Assembly (NCBI GenBank): GCA_034663635.1
Contig: JAXDJH010000012.1
Coordinates: 1-64,000, forward strand
From: JAXDJH01 sp034663635
GTDB taxonomy: Bacteria > Actinomycetota > CADDZG01 > WHSQ01
DNA: 64,000 bases
Direction of reading: 5' to 3'
Shown here: piece after piece, positions 39,957 through 47,667 of the stretch
Layout: each line of letters opens with the position of its first letter
Numbering within the stretch: the stretch's first letter is position 1
Notes under the pieces: generated by a model
Database searches by the model: none
What the model was told of the DNA's origin: nothing
The model's input: the letters and a program-made list of their open reading frames with translations, nothing else
Made by a program: the position numbers and the translations under genes

Positions 39957-40973
39957 TCAATGGTCCCGGTCCTGGCGGACGAGCCGGCCGGACATCTCGT
40001 CGTCCAAGAGCTTCACGTCCGCATCCACCATGATCGGTACGAGCTCGTCGAACCGGACCTTTGCCTCCCATCCGATGGTGGCCTTCGCGACCGACGGGTC
40101 GCCACACAGCTCGTGAACCTCGGCCGGTCGGTAGTAGTTCGGGTCGACCTCGACGTATCGCTCCCAGTCGAGATCGACGTGAGCGAAAGCGCGCTCGGCG
40201 AACTCTCGCACCGAGTGGGTCTCTCCCGTTGCGATGACAAGATCGAGCGGTTCTTCGTGTTGCAACATCATCCACATCGCCTCGACGTACTCGGGGGCAT
40301 GCCCCCAGTCACGTTTCGCGTCGAGATTGCCGAGGAAGACCTTCGCCTGCAGCCCGGCCTTGATCCGCGCGACAGCGCGGGTGATCTTTCGTGTAACGAA
40401 TGTTTCGCCCCGCCGGGCAGATTCATGGTTGAACAGGATCCCATTCGCGGCGAAGGCTCCGTACGCCTCTCGGTAGTTCACCGTCGCCCAATGGGCGAAG
40501 ACCTTGCTGACGGCGTAAGGACTGCGCGGGTGAAACGGCGTCTTCTCGCTCTGCGGTGACGGCGCCAACCCGAACATCTCCGAGGAGCCCGCCTGGTAGA
40601 AGCGGGTAGCGATCCCAGACGCCCGGATCGCCTCGAGCATCCTCATGGTCCCCATGCCGGTGGCGTCGGCCGTGTATTCGGGGATCTCGAAAGAGACCTT
40701 CACGTGGCTCTGAGCGCCCAGGTGGTAGATCTCGTCCGGCTCGAGAGTGCGGATCAGGTTAACGAGGGATCCGGAGTCCGAGAGGTCGCCGTAATGCATG
40801 AGGAAATGGACCCCGGTCTCGTGCGGATCCTGATAGATCGCGTCCAGCCGCTGCGTATTGAAGGTCGATGCACGGCGGATCAAGCCGTGAACTTCATAGC
40901 TTTTCGACAAAAGAAGCTCGGCCAGGTATGAACCGTCCTGGCCCGTCACTCCGGTGACGAGGGCCCGTTTCAT
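39957..40973 (-). CDS. gmd: GDP-mannose 4,6-dehydratase
   Basis: From ATG 40973 the protein is 338 aa, starting MKRALVTGVTGQDGSYLAELL with the NADP-binding glycine motif. It has the active-site GSSEMFG (Ser/Glu) and SPYAVSKVFAHW (YxxxK), with NHESARRGETFVTRKI typical of GMD. It makes GDP-4-keto-6-deoxymannose, the precursor of GDP-fucose and GDP-rhamnose. A GTG at 41006 would add 11 residues not expected before the Rossmann fold. No glycosyltransferase adjoins it. Confidence 0.95.
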   Translation of the reverse strand: MKRALVTGVTGQDGSYLAELLLSKSYEVHGLIRRASTFNTQRLDAIYQDPHETGVHFLMHYGDLSDSGSLVNLIRTLEPDEIYHLGAQSHVKVSFEIPEYTADATGMGTMRMLEAIRASGIATRFYQAGSSEMFGLAPSPQSEKTPFHPRSPYAVSKVFAHWATVNYREAYGAFAANGILFNHESARRGETFVTRKITRAVARIKAGLQAKVFLGNLDAKRDWGHAPEYVEAMWMMLQHEEPLDLVIATGETHSVREFAERAFAHVDLDWERYVEVDPNYYRPAEVHELCGDPSVAKATIGWEAKVRFDELVPIMVDADVKLLDDEMSGRLVRQDRDH

Positions 40974-41067
40974 CTGTAGAGGATATGCTCCCTCGCTCTT
41001 CCCCACGAGGTGACTTTGAAGGCGCTATCGCGGCACTCTTTCCCCCCTAGAACGCGCCTAGGTCGCT

Positions 41068-41096
41068 TCACAAGGGCACTTGTGACCCATTTCACA
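41068..41096 (+). promoter_or_regulatory. CRP/GlxR-like operator with extra half-site
   Basis: TGTGA-CCCATT-TCACA at 41081-41096 is a perfect match to the TGTGA-N6-TCACA consensus of CRP-family regulators. An overlapping dyad TCACAAG-GGCA-CTTGTGA lies at 41068-41085, so three half-sites follow one another. The site overlaps a possible -35 TTTCAC (41090-41095), with TAACAT as -10 (41113-41118), and lies about 50 bp before the transglycosylase ATG. CRP/GlxR control of resuscitation-promoting-factor genes is known in mycobacteria and corynebacteria. Confidence 0.7.
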
Positions 41097-41147
41097 AATG
41101 CTTGCAACCGTTTAACATCGCATACCGCGGGCAAACAGAGGGGATCG

Positions 41148-41738
41148 ATGCCGATCACCTCGGGAGGTAGACGTTCAGTGGAGCACTTGCATTTCAGCCG
41201 GATGGCTCGGCGGCGAGCCAGACGGCTACGGATCCGGCGACGCCTCGCTTTCGTTTCGCTTTGCGCTCTCGCGCTGGGCGTTCCGGGCGCGGACACGGGC
41301 CTGGCGGCCCTTCAGCGAGTCGTAGGAAGCCGGCTGCCGGTGGCTGCCGTCCCCGCCGAATCCGTGACTACAACCGACTCGACCCAGTCCCTGATGAAGT
41401 TCCGGAGGGATGTATTCGAGGCACGTCCTCGCCCCAAGCCCAGCGTGTCGAGCACCCCGACGATCTCAGCGCCTGTAGGCACGATCGATGAGATCGTCAA
41501 TTCCGCCGCAGCCGAGTTCGGCCTGAGCGCCGATTACCTGCTTTCGGTGGCCACCTGTGAGTCCAATCTCGATCCGCACGCGGTCAACGCCGCCGGGTAC
41601 TACGGGCTCTTCCAGTTCGACACGACCACCTGGAACGCGTACGGCTACGGCTCGATCTACGACGCGACGGCCCAAGCGCGCACCGCCGCCCGTCTCCTGG
41701 CGGCCGGTCAGTACAGCCGCTGGCCTAACTGCTCCTAG
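41148..41738 (+). CDS. Secreted transglycosylase-like (SLT/resuscitation-factor-like) protein
   Basis: The 196-aa product from ATG 41148 (GAGGGG upstream) has a very basic N-region (residues 20-32), a hydrophobic signal segment (about 33-55) and a linker. A lysozyme-fold domain (about 110-196) contains the probable catalytic E138 in TCESNLDPHAVN, then GYYGLFQFDTTTWNAYG and a terminal RWPNCS. The arrangement resembles actinobacterial transglycosylases and Rpf proteins that cleave peptidoglycan. It acts outside the membrane. The CRP-like site upstream suggests cAMP control. The Cys pair C137/C195 could form a disulfide. Confidence 0.85.
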   Translation: MPITSGGRRSVEHLHFSRMARRRARRLRIRRRLAFVSLCALALGVPGADTGLAALQRVVGSRLPVAAVPAESVTTTDSTQSLMKFRRDVFEARPRPKPSVSSTPTISAPVGTIDEIVNSAAAEFGLSADYLLSVATCESNLDPHAVNAAGYYGLFQFDTTTWNAYGYGSIYDATAQARTAARLLAAGQYSRWPNCS

Positions 41739-41759
41739 GGAGTCACCCAGTAATTTAAG

Positions 41760-41789
41760 TTGACACTTACGTAAGCCTTGGCTTACGCT
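41760..41789 (+). promoter_or_regulatory. ArsR-type autoregulatory promoter/operator
   Basis: A perfect -35 TTGACA (41760-41765) and a -10 TACGCT (41784-41789) are 18 bp apart. The 18-bp palindrome CGTAAGCC-TT-GGCTTACG (41770-41787) fills the spacer and enters the -10. Transcription would start about at the ATG at 41797, so the mRNA is probably leaderless. The position fits repression by the ArsR protein encoded just downstream. Confidence 0.8.
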
Positions 41790-41796
41790 ATGCCCC

Positions 41797-42117
41797 ATGG
41801 AAGCAGCCCTCAAGGCACTCGCCGAACCGCGACGTCGAGCGATCCTCGAACTCGTCGCCGATTCCGAGATGACGGCCGGCGATATCGCTTCGCACTTCGA
41901 CGTTAGCCGTCCTGCGATCTCGCAACATCTCACCGTTCTCAAGGGGGCTGGCCTCGTGAAGGAACGACGCAATGGCACCCGCCGGCTTTACAGCGTGCGG
42001 CCCGAGGGTTTGAGTGAGCTCAGAGAGTTTCTCGATTCCTTCTGGCGAAAAGGACTCATCCGGTTGAAGGACGCGGCGGAGCGAGAGGAAAGGAACAAGC
42101 GCGGTGGCAGACGTTAA
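41797..42117 (+). CDS. ArsR-family winged-helix regulator (SRPBCC-linked type)
   Basis: This 106-aa protein is a single winged-helix domain: ALKALAEPRRRAILELVADSEM, then AGDIASHFDVSRPAISQHLTVLKGAGLV and a GTRRLYSVRPEGL wing. No Cys metal site is present, so it is unlikely to sense arsenic. Regulators of this type are commonly paired with SRPBCC (AHSA1) proteins. It overlaps the next gene by 14 bp and is predicted to be leaderless and self-repressed through 41770-41787. Confidence 0.93.
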   Translation: MEAALKALAEPRRRAILELVADSEMTAGDIASHFDVSRPAISQHLTVLKGAGLVKERRNGTRRLYSVRPEGLSELREFLDSFWRKGLIRLKDAAEREERNKRGGRR

Positions 42118-42574
42118 GACGATCCGCAACGAACAAGACACGATCGTCCAGGAGATCCTGATCGAAGCATCTCCGGAGACCGTGTTCCCCTACTTCACCG
42201 ATCCAGAGCGGATGATCCAGTGGAAGGGCATCGAAGCGGATCTGGAGGCGCGACCCGGCGGCAAGTACCGCGTCAGCATGAACGGCCGCGACGTCGTCCT
42301 CGGCGAATACATCCTCATCGAGCCGTTCACTCGGATCGTCTTCACCTGGGGCTGGGAAGGGCCGGAGAATCCGGTACGTCCGGGCTCCACCACCGTCGAG
42401 ATCGAGCTCGAACCACGCGGCGACTCGACGATGGTGCGACTCACTCACAGCGGCTTGGCCGAACCGGCTCGTCAACCGCATGCGGAGGGGTGGATCCACT
42501 TCCTCCCCCGTCTCGCGACGCGGGCCGCCGGCGGCGACCCCGGGCCCGATCCGTACGCGGTCCCACCCAAATAA
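42104..42574 (+). CDS. SRPBCC (AHSA1/START-like) domain protein
   Basis: This 156-aa protein has IVQEILIEASPETVFPYFTDPERMIQWKG, ARPGGKYRV and TRIVFTWGWEG, the pattern of bacterial AHSA1-type ligand-binding proteins. The fold makes a deep hydrophobic pocket; the ligand is unknown. It overlaps the ArsR gene, so the regulator and binder are coupled, and the VOC gene follows 28 bases later. Confidence 0.9.
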   Translation: MADVKTIRNEQDTIVQEILIEASPETVFPYFTDPERMIQWKGIEADLEARPGGKYRVSMNGRDVVLGEYILIEPFTRIVFTWGWEGPENPVRPGSTTVEIELEPRGDSTMVRLTHSGLAEPARQPHAEGWIHFLPRLATRAAGGDPGPDPYAVPPK

Positions 42575-42602
42575 GCCATAGGTAGACGAGAAGGAGGAAA
42601 AG

Positions 42603-42956
42603 ATGGGTTATCCAGTAGTGCACTTCGAGGTGCTCACCGACGGAGACGCGGGCGAGTTGCAGAACTTCTATGCCGAGACGTTCGGCTGGAAGATCGACGC
42701 GGACAATCCCCAGAAATATGGGTTGGTCGAGACCGGCTCCGACAAAGGCATCCCCGGAGGGATCGCCGCAGCTCAGCAGGGCCCGGGCATGGTGACGGTT
42801 TACGTGATGGTCCCAGACATCGACGCGACGCTGGCCAAGGCCGAGAGCCTCGGAGCCAAAACGCTGATGCCGAAGTCGGAAGTGACCCCGGAAGTGACGC
42901 TCGCGATCATGTCCGATCCGCACGGTCACGTGATCGGCTTGACGCAAGGAGAGTGA
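42603..42956 (+). CDS. VOC (glyoxalase/bleomycin-resistance) family protein
   Basis: This 117-aa single VOC module begins VVHFEVLTDGDAGELQNFYAETFGWKI and ends IMSDPHGHVIGLTQGE. It has conserved metal-region residues (H near the start, a late DPHGHVIGL) typical of small dioxygenase/glyoxalase-fold proteins. AAGGAGG lies upstream of the ATG. It is the third gene of the ArsR-SRPBCC-VOC operon and may act on or sequester the same ligand. Confidence 0.9.
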   Translation: MGYPVVHFEVLTDGDAGELQNFYAETFGWKIDADNPQKYGLVETGSDKGIPGGIAAAQQGPGMVTVYVMVPDIDATLAKAESLGAKTLMPKSEVTPEVTLAIMSDPHGHVIGLTQGE

Positions 42957-42963
42957 AAGGTCT

Positions 42964-43392
42964 CTAACGAGCCTTCATGAACAGATGTATGTGATCGGGA
43001 TCCAACTGGTGGGGGGCGTCGCCGTGCTCTTCGAAGTAGAGCGACGCTCCCCCAGGCAATTCTGAGAAGTCCACGCGAGTGAATCCGAGCCTCTTGTAGA
43101 ACTCCTCGCGCGGCGGATGCGCACAGAGGTACAGCGTTCCTCCGCGGCTGTTCATCGCAGCTTGCATGATGCGAGCGCCGAGGCCCTGCCCCCTGCGACT
43201 CTCTTCCACCACCACGTCCTCGACGACGAGGATATTGGGCTCGACCTCGATCAATCGAACGTTCCCGACCACAGCACCGTCGCGCGCTATGAACGCGACG
43301 CCTTTGTCGAGGATCGGGTCATCCCATTCCTGCGACTCGAAGAATTTGGCGAGGTCGTCGGAGTCGTGCCGCGTGGCTCTCGTGATGAACAT
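42964..43392 (-). CDS. GNAT-family N-acetyltransferase
   Basis: The protein is 142 aa with the acetyl-CoA motif VVVEESRRGQGLGARIMQAAM, and a C-terminal EEFYKRLGFTRVDFSELPG typical of GNATs. The substrate is unknown. It lies five bases downstream of the PHP gene on the same strand and could be the last gene of the sulfate-activation operon. It converges with the VOC gene. Confidence 0.88.
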   Translation of the reverse strand: MFITRATRHDSDDLAKFFESQEWDDPILDKGVAFIARDGAVVGNVRLIEVEPNILVVEDVVVEESRRGQGLGARIMQAAMNSRGGTLYLCAHPPREEFYKRLGFTRVDFSELPGGASLYFEEHGDAPHQLDPDHIHLFMKAR

Positions 43393-43397
43393 CGTTT

Positions 43398-44288
43398 CTA
43401 GGCTCCCTGCAGTTCCATCGCTTTGGCGCGCAATCCTTCCAGAGCCTCGGGGGGAACGGTGACGTTGTTCTTGCCACCTGGAAGTCCACGGTCGGGCCGC
43501 ATGTCGCCGTGGTAGTCGCTCCCGCCCGAGACCACCAGACCTTTACTACGGCCCAGAGCCCGGAACGGTTCCTGGGCAACCTCCGGCATATCTCCGTGAT
43601 ACCCCTCGATGCCCACGAGTCCGGCAGTGCACAGTTCGTCGACGAAGCCCTCGAGCTGGTCAAACGGAAGACCCAGCGTGAACGGATGAGCGAGGACGGG
43701 CACCACGCCGGCCGACAGCATCAACTCCACAGCCTCGGTCGGCTTGTAGAGCTTCCTGCCGATGTAAGCCTTCGCGCCCTTCGCCAGGTAATCGTCGAAG
43801 GCCGTCTGGTAGTCGGGAACCGCACCATGCCGCACGAGAACGGCGGCGAAGTGCGGGCGGCCGATCTGAGAGCCCGGCCCCCCCGCTTCGTTTTCGACCT
43901 CCTCGAACGTCACCGGGATGCCGAGCTCGTTGAGCCGCTCGACGATCATCCGGTTGCGATTCGCGCGGTGGTACTGGAGGTCGGCCAGGGCCGCCGTCAA
44001 GGGGTTGTCCCGCTGCGGGATGAAATAGCCGAGCAGATGCATCGTCGGTCGCCCGTCGGGAGTCCACCCGCGCTCCGCGTAGTCCTCGACGTCGCACGAG
44101 ATCTCGACGCCCGGGATCACCTCGACCCCAAGTCGCTCCCCCGCCGCGATCGCCTCCGCGCAGCCCGCGTCGTTGTCGTGGTCGGTTACGGCGATAACGG
44201 AAAGCCCGGCCGCACTCGCCTTGGCGACGAGTTCAGCCGGGCTATCCCCACCGTCGGAGACGGTGGTGTGTGCATGAAGGTCGATCAA
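43398..44288 (-). CDS. PHP-domain phosphoesterase, likely 3',5'-nucleoside bisphosphate phosphatase (RNase AM/YciV-like)
   Basis: The protein is 296 aa. The PHP metal sites are DLHAHTTVSDG, VTDHDN, PGVEISCD, a middle GRPHFA, VPVLAHPF and SGGSDYHGD. The closest family I recognise is YciV/TrpH, which dephosphorylates 3',5'-bisphosphonucleotides and trims RNA 5' ends. The gene overlaps cysC by four bases in a sat-phosphodiesterase-cysC operon. I infer that it removes adenosine 3',5'-bisphosphate (PAP) left after PAPS-dependent sulfate transfer. Biochemical proof is lacking. Confidence 0.85.
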   Translation of the reverse strand: MIDLHAHTTVSDGGDSPAELVAKASAAGLSVIAVTDHDNDAGCAEAIAAGERLGVEVIPGVEISCDVEDYAERGWTPDGRPTMHLLGYFIPQRDNPLTAALADLQYHRANRNRMIVERLNELGIPVTFEEVENEAGGPGSQIGRPHFAAVLVRHGAVPDYQTAFDDYLAKGAKAYIGRKLYKPTEAVELMLSAGVVPVLAHPFTLGLPFDQLEGFVDELCTAGLVGIEGYHGDMPEVAQEPFRALGRSKGLVVSGGSDYHGDMRPDRGLPGGKNNVTVPPEALEGLRAKAMELQGA

Positions 44289-44830
44289 GCCTCTATGTAT
44301 TTCAGTTCGATTAGCTTGTCGATGACCTGCTGAGCGGACTCTTCAACGGACTGCTCGCCGGTCTTCGCCACGACCTCGGCGTTGGTGGGAGCCTCGTACG
44401 GGTCGTCGATGCCGGTGAAGCCTTTGATCTCGCCGGCGCGGGCTTTGGCGTAGAGGCCTTTCACGTCGCGCTCCTCGCAAACCTCGAGCGGGGCGTCGGC
44501 GTAGATCTCGACGAAGTCCTTGATCATGGCGCGAGCCTCGTCGCGGATCGCCTTGTAAGGCGAGATCGCGGCGGTGATCACGAACGTGCCGTTGCGCTGA
44601 AGCAGGTGCGCGACGTACGCGATGCGGCGGATGTTGGTGTTGCGGTCCTCTTCCGAGAAACCGAGGCCCTTGCTGAGGTTCTCGCGCACGACGTCGCCGT
44701 CGAGGATCTCAACTGGCACCCCCGCGTCGAGGAGCTTCTCCTCAACGACATGAGCGATCGTGGACTTACCGGAGCCTGAGAGTCCCGTGAACCACAGAAC
44801 TACGCCGCGCTCTCTGTTCGCTTGCTTCAT
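44285..44830 (-). CDS. cysC: Adenylyl-sulfate kinase
   Basis: This 181-aa protein has the P-loop FTGLSGSGKSTIA near residue 14, then ILDGDVVRENLSKGLGFSEEDR for APS binding and VITAAISPYKAIRDEAR. A late KGFTGIDDPYEAP is typical of APS kinases. It phosphorylates APS to PAPS. It sits downstream of the sat and phosphodiesterase-family genes and is coupled to the PHP gene. Confidence 0.97.
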   Translation of the reverse strand: MKQANRERGVVLWFTGLSGSGKSTIAHVVEEKLLDAGVPVEILDGDVVRENLSKGLGFSEEDRNTNIRRIAYVAHLLQRNGTFVITAAISPYKAIRDEARAMIKDFVEIYADAPLEVCEERDVKGLYAKARAGEIKGFTGIDDPYEAPTNAEVVAKTGEQSVEESAQQVIDKLIELKYIEA

Positions 44831-44859
44831 TGATGTGCCTCCCTGGTCTGGGTCGGGTG

Positions 44860-46314
44860 TTACTTACGAAGTACTGAGGTGCCGAGCGCGCCCGGCGCGG
44901 GATCCAGGCCGAAGAGGTCGAGGACCGTGCAATGCACGTCCCACAAGTGAAGACCCTCTTTCGGACCAGGCTGCTGACCGGGGGCGTTGTTCATGATGAA
45001 GATCCCGTGCTCGGCGTGATTCGCCTCGTCGGGACCCGTGTCGTTCTCGAACGTGTAGATGGAACCGTGCCCGAGCGAGCCGACACTGCGCCAACGGAGC
45101 TCGCCGAAGATGACGATGAGGTCCGGCGCGACGCCGTTCGTAGTGCCGTAGATCTCTTCGGGCTTGAGGGCCTTGTTGCCCATCGGGTTGCCCTCGTGAT
45201 CGACCATCGCTTCGATCTTGCGGATCAATTCCTCGCGGACCGTGTCGTACTGGTCGGCGGGGATGATGCCGTCGGGCTCGCGGCCCTCGACGTTCAAGAA
45301 AAGGCGTCCGTAATAACCGCCGTCGCCCCACGCCTTGGTCTTTGACCAGTCGATTTCCATCTTGTTGATCGGAGTGATCTCGGTCGGCTTCTCGCCGGTG
45401 AATCCGAGGTAACCCTCATCGCGGAGCCACTCGTTGAAGCAGACCCCGCCAACCATCGCCTTCGCACCGTGGTCGGAGACGACGAGAACCGTCGTGTCCT
45501 CGTCCGCGTGCTTCAGAAGGTCGCCGATCTTGCCGTCGAGGAAGCGGTAGTACTCGCGCAGCGAGTCCTTGTACGGGTTGTCGGGGACGTAGCGAGGGTG
45601 GTTCGGATCGATGAACGACCAGATCCCGTGGTTGAGGCGGTCGGGACCCATCTCGACCATCATGAAGAAGTCCCACGGCTTGTTGGTCAACAGGTAGTCC
45701 GCGGTCTTGAACTTCATGTCGGTCATCTTGTAAGCCTCGTCCAAGATGTACTGAGTGTTGTCGGTGCGGAAGTTGCGGATGTCGAAGATGAACTCGCCGA
45801 CGTTGGACTCGATCTCGGCCTTCAGCTCTTTCGGGTAGGTGTACTCCGCCTGATTGTTCGGCGTGAGGAAACACCCGATCTGGATTCCGTTGATCGGCTT
45901 GGGCGGATACATCGGCGGCACTGACATGACGATGCAGTCCTTGCCAGCGTCGCTCAGCAAGTCCCATGCGAGCGGCTCTTTCACCTTGAACGACGTCGCG
46001 AACTCGAGACCGTCGTAGGTGTGGTCCTTGCGATTGCGGAAGCCGTAGATCCCGAGCGTGCCGGGATCCTTCGACGTCATCATGCAGGCCCACGCCGGAA
46101 CGGTGATCGGCGGGACGATCGACTCGAGAGGCCCGTAGACGCCGTTCTCACGCAGCTTCGTGAGGTTCGGGATGTCGCCTGCGTACTCGTCGAAGATGTG
46201 CTCCGGCGGAGCGCAGTCCAACCCGATGACCATGACCTTGCGGCCGGCCTTCTTGGGAGAAGCCGTCGGACTGGGCGCCTCGTCTTTCTTCTTTAGCTTG
46301 TCCAGTAGACCCAT
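44860..46314 (-). CDS. Alkaline-phosphatase-superfamily phosphodiesterase/nucleotide pyrophosphatase
   Basis: This 484-aa protein has the nucleophile region PPITVPAWACMMTSKDPGTLGIYGF (Thr as likely nucleophile), metal ligands in VIGLDCAPPE, EMGPDRLNHGIW and VVSDHGAKAM, and a late HAEHGIF. It has a short charged N-terminus with no signal peptide, so it is cytoplasmic. Family members cleave phosphodiester or pyrophosphate bonds. It lies between sat and cysC (only three bases from sat), which suggests a role in sulfonucleotide turnover, for example hydrolysis of APS, PAPS or pyrophosphate. That role is inference. Confidence 0.85.
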   Translation of the reverse strand: MGLLDKLKKKDEAPSPTASPKKAGRKVMVIGLDCAPPEHIFDEYAGDIPNLTKLRENGVYGPLESIVPPITVPAWACMMTSKDPGTLGIYGFRNRKDHTYDGLEFATSFKVKEPLAWDLLSDAGKDCIVMSVPPMYPPKPINGIQIGCFLTPNNQAEYTYPKELKAEIESNVGEFIFDIRNFRTDNTQYILDEAYKMTDMKFKTADYLLTNKPWDFFMMVEMGPDRLNHGIWSFIDPNHPRYVPDNPYKDSLREYYRFLDGKIGDLLKHADEDTTVLVVSDHGAKAMVGGVCFNEWLRDEGYLGFTGEKPTEITPINKMEIDWSKTKAWGDGGYYGRLFLNVEGREPDGIIPADQYDTVREELIRKIEAMVDHEGNPMGNKALKPEEIYGTTNGVAPDLIVIFGELRWRSVGSLGHGSIYTFENDTGPDEANHAEHGIFIMNNAPGQQPGPKEGLHLWDVHCTVLDLFGLDPAPGALGTSVLRK

Positions 46315-46317
46315 GGC

Positions 46318-47499
46318 TTATTTGCTCCTCTGGGCCTCTATGAGGATGCGAGCGACCTCGGGACGAGAGAACTCGTGCGGAGGCTCCTGGCCGTCCTGGA
46401 GCATCTCGCGCACCTGCGTGCCGGAGAGGTGGACGTGGTTCTCGCGGTCGTGAGGGCACGTCTTCTGCGACGCCATGCTCTCGCACTTCCTGCAGAAGAA
46501 CGTGTGCTCGAACTTCAGAAGCGTGAGGTCGAGCTCGCCCGGCTCGAAGTTGTCGAAGATCTCCTGAGCCTCGTAGGTGCCGTAGTAGTCGCCGACACCC
46601 GCATGGTCGCGGCCGACGATGAAGTGAGTGACGCCGTAGTTCTTACGAAGGAGCGAGTGCCAGATGGCCTCGCGCGGCCCCCCGTAACGCATCGCGGCAA
46701 CGAACACCGAGAGGATCACGCGGTCGTGCGGGTAGTAGTTCTCCATCAGGACCTCGTAGCACTTCATGCGAACGTCGGCGGGGATGTCGTCGCCCTTCGT
46801 TCCACCGACGAGCGGGTGGATCAGAAGACCATCGACGCCCTCGAGCGCGACCTTCGTGAGGTACTCGTGTGCACGGTGGATCGGGTTGCGGGTCTGGAAG
46901 GCGACGATCGTCTTCCACCCGCGCTTATCGAACTCCTCGCGCAACTCGAGTGGGGTCTTGCGGTACTCGGTGAACTCGTGGCCGAAGACGTTCTCGAGCA
47001 CAGTCACCTCGCCGCCCACGTAGTTCGGGTGCTGGCTGTAGATGTACGCGACGCCGGGGTGTTTGTCCTCGGTCGTCTTGAAGCACTTCTGCGCTTCGTT
47101 TTTAGCGTCGTAGGTGTAGATGTCCTCGACGTCGATGATCGCGACTGGGCGGCCCTCGAAGTAGATCGCGGCCTGCTCACCCTTGGCGAGGTTCTTAACC
47201 TCGTCCTCCGACGCCGAAAGCGTGATCGGCAGGCTCCACGGCAGGCCGTTCGCGAGGCGCATCTCTTCGACAACGCTGTCGTAGTCGGCCTTCGTCATGA
47301 ACCCGCGGTTCGGCGACACCGCGCCTACCGAGAGCAGCTCGAGATCCGAGAGAACGCGGCGCTCCGAAACCTCGATACGAGGCAGGGACGCGGCTTTCTC
47401 TACGAGCGACGCGACTTCATCGTCGCCCGCCATCCGGATCTCCAAAGCCCCTCCATGAGGCTGGTTTCCGGGTACGTCCTTCAAAGTCGTGGGCATCAC
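46318..47499 (-). CDS. sat: Sulfate adenylyltransferase (ATP sulfurylase)
   Basis: This 393-aa homo-oligomeric-type enzyme has AFQTRNPIHRAHEYL (QxRNxxHxxH), IHPLVGGTKGDD, VAAMRYGGPREAIWH and FIVGRDHAGVG. A C-terminal CRKCESMASQKTCPH is a likely zinc-binding element. It forms APS from ATP and sulfate. It is the first gene of the operon sat-phosphodiesterase-cysC-PHP(-GNAT). The start is GTG 47499 or ATG 47496. The 168-bp space upstream contains several CACTCTG-like repeats (47560-47607). Confidence 0.96.
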   Translation of the reverse strand: MMPTTLKDVPGNQPHGGALEIRMAGDDEVASLVEKAASLPRIEVSERRVLSDLELLSVGAVSPNRGFMTKADYDSVVEEMRLANGLPWSLPITLSASEDEVKNLAKGEQAAIYFEGRPVAIIDVEDIYTYDAKNEAQKCFKTTEDKHPGVAYIYSQHPNYVGGEVTVLENVFGHEFTEYRKTPLELREEFDKRGWKTIVAFQTRNPIHRAHEYLTKVALEGVDGLLIHPLVGGTKGDDIPADVRMKCYEVLMENYYPHDRVILSVFVAAMRYGGPREAIWHSLLRKNYGVTHFIVGRDHAGVGDYYGTYEAQEIFDNFEPGELDLTLLKFEHTFFCRKCESMASQKTCPHDRENHVHLSGTQVREMLQDGQEPPHEFSRPEVARILIEAQRSK

Positions 47500-47667
47500 A
47501 GCTCCGTTTCACTAGACGAGGCAACGTCGGAAAGATGCATCGGAGGCGCTTCCGGATGGACTCTGGGTCCGTAGAACACTCTGGGCGCACTCCTATAGCA
47601 CTCTGAGTCTACCAAATCCGGCCGTCTTCTGCCCCGGATGGTCGCCTTGCTTTCGGGCCGGAGGAGA

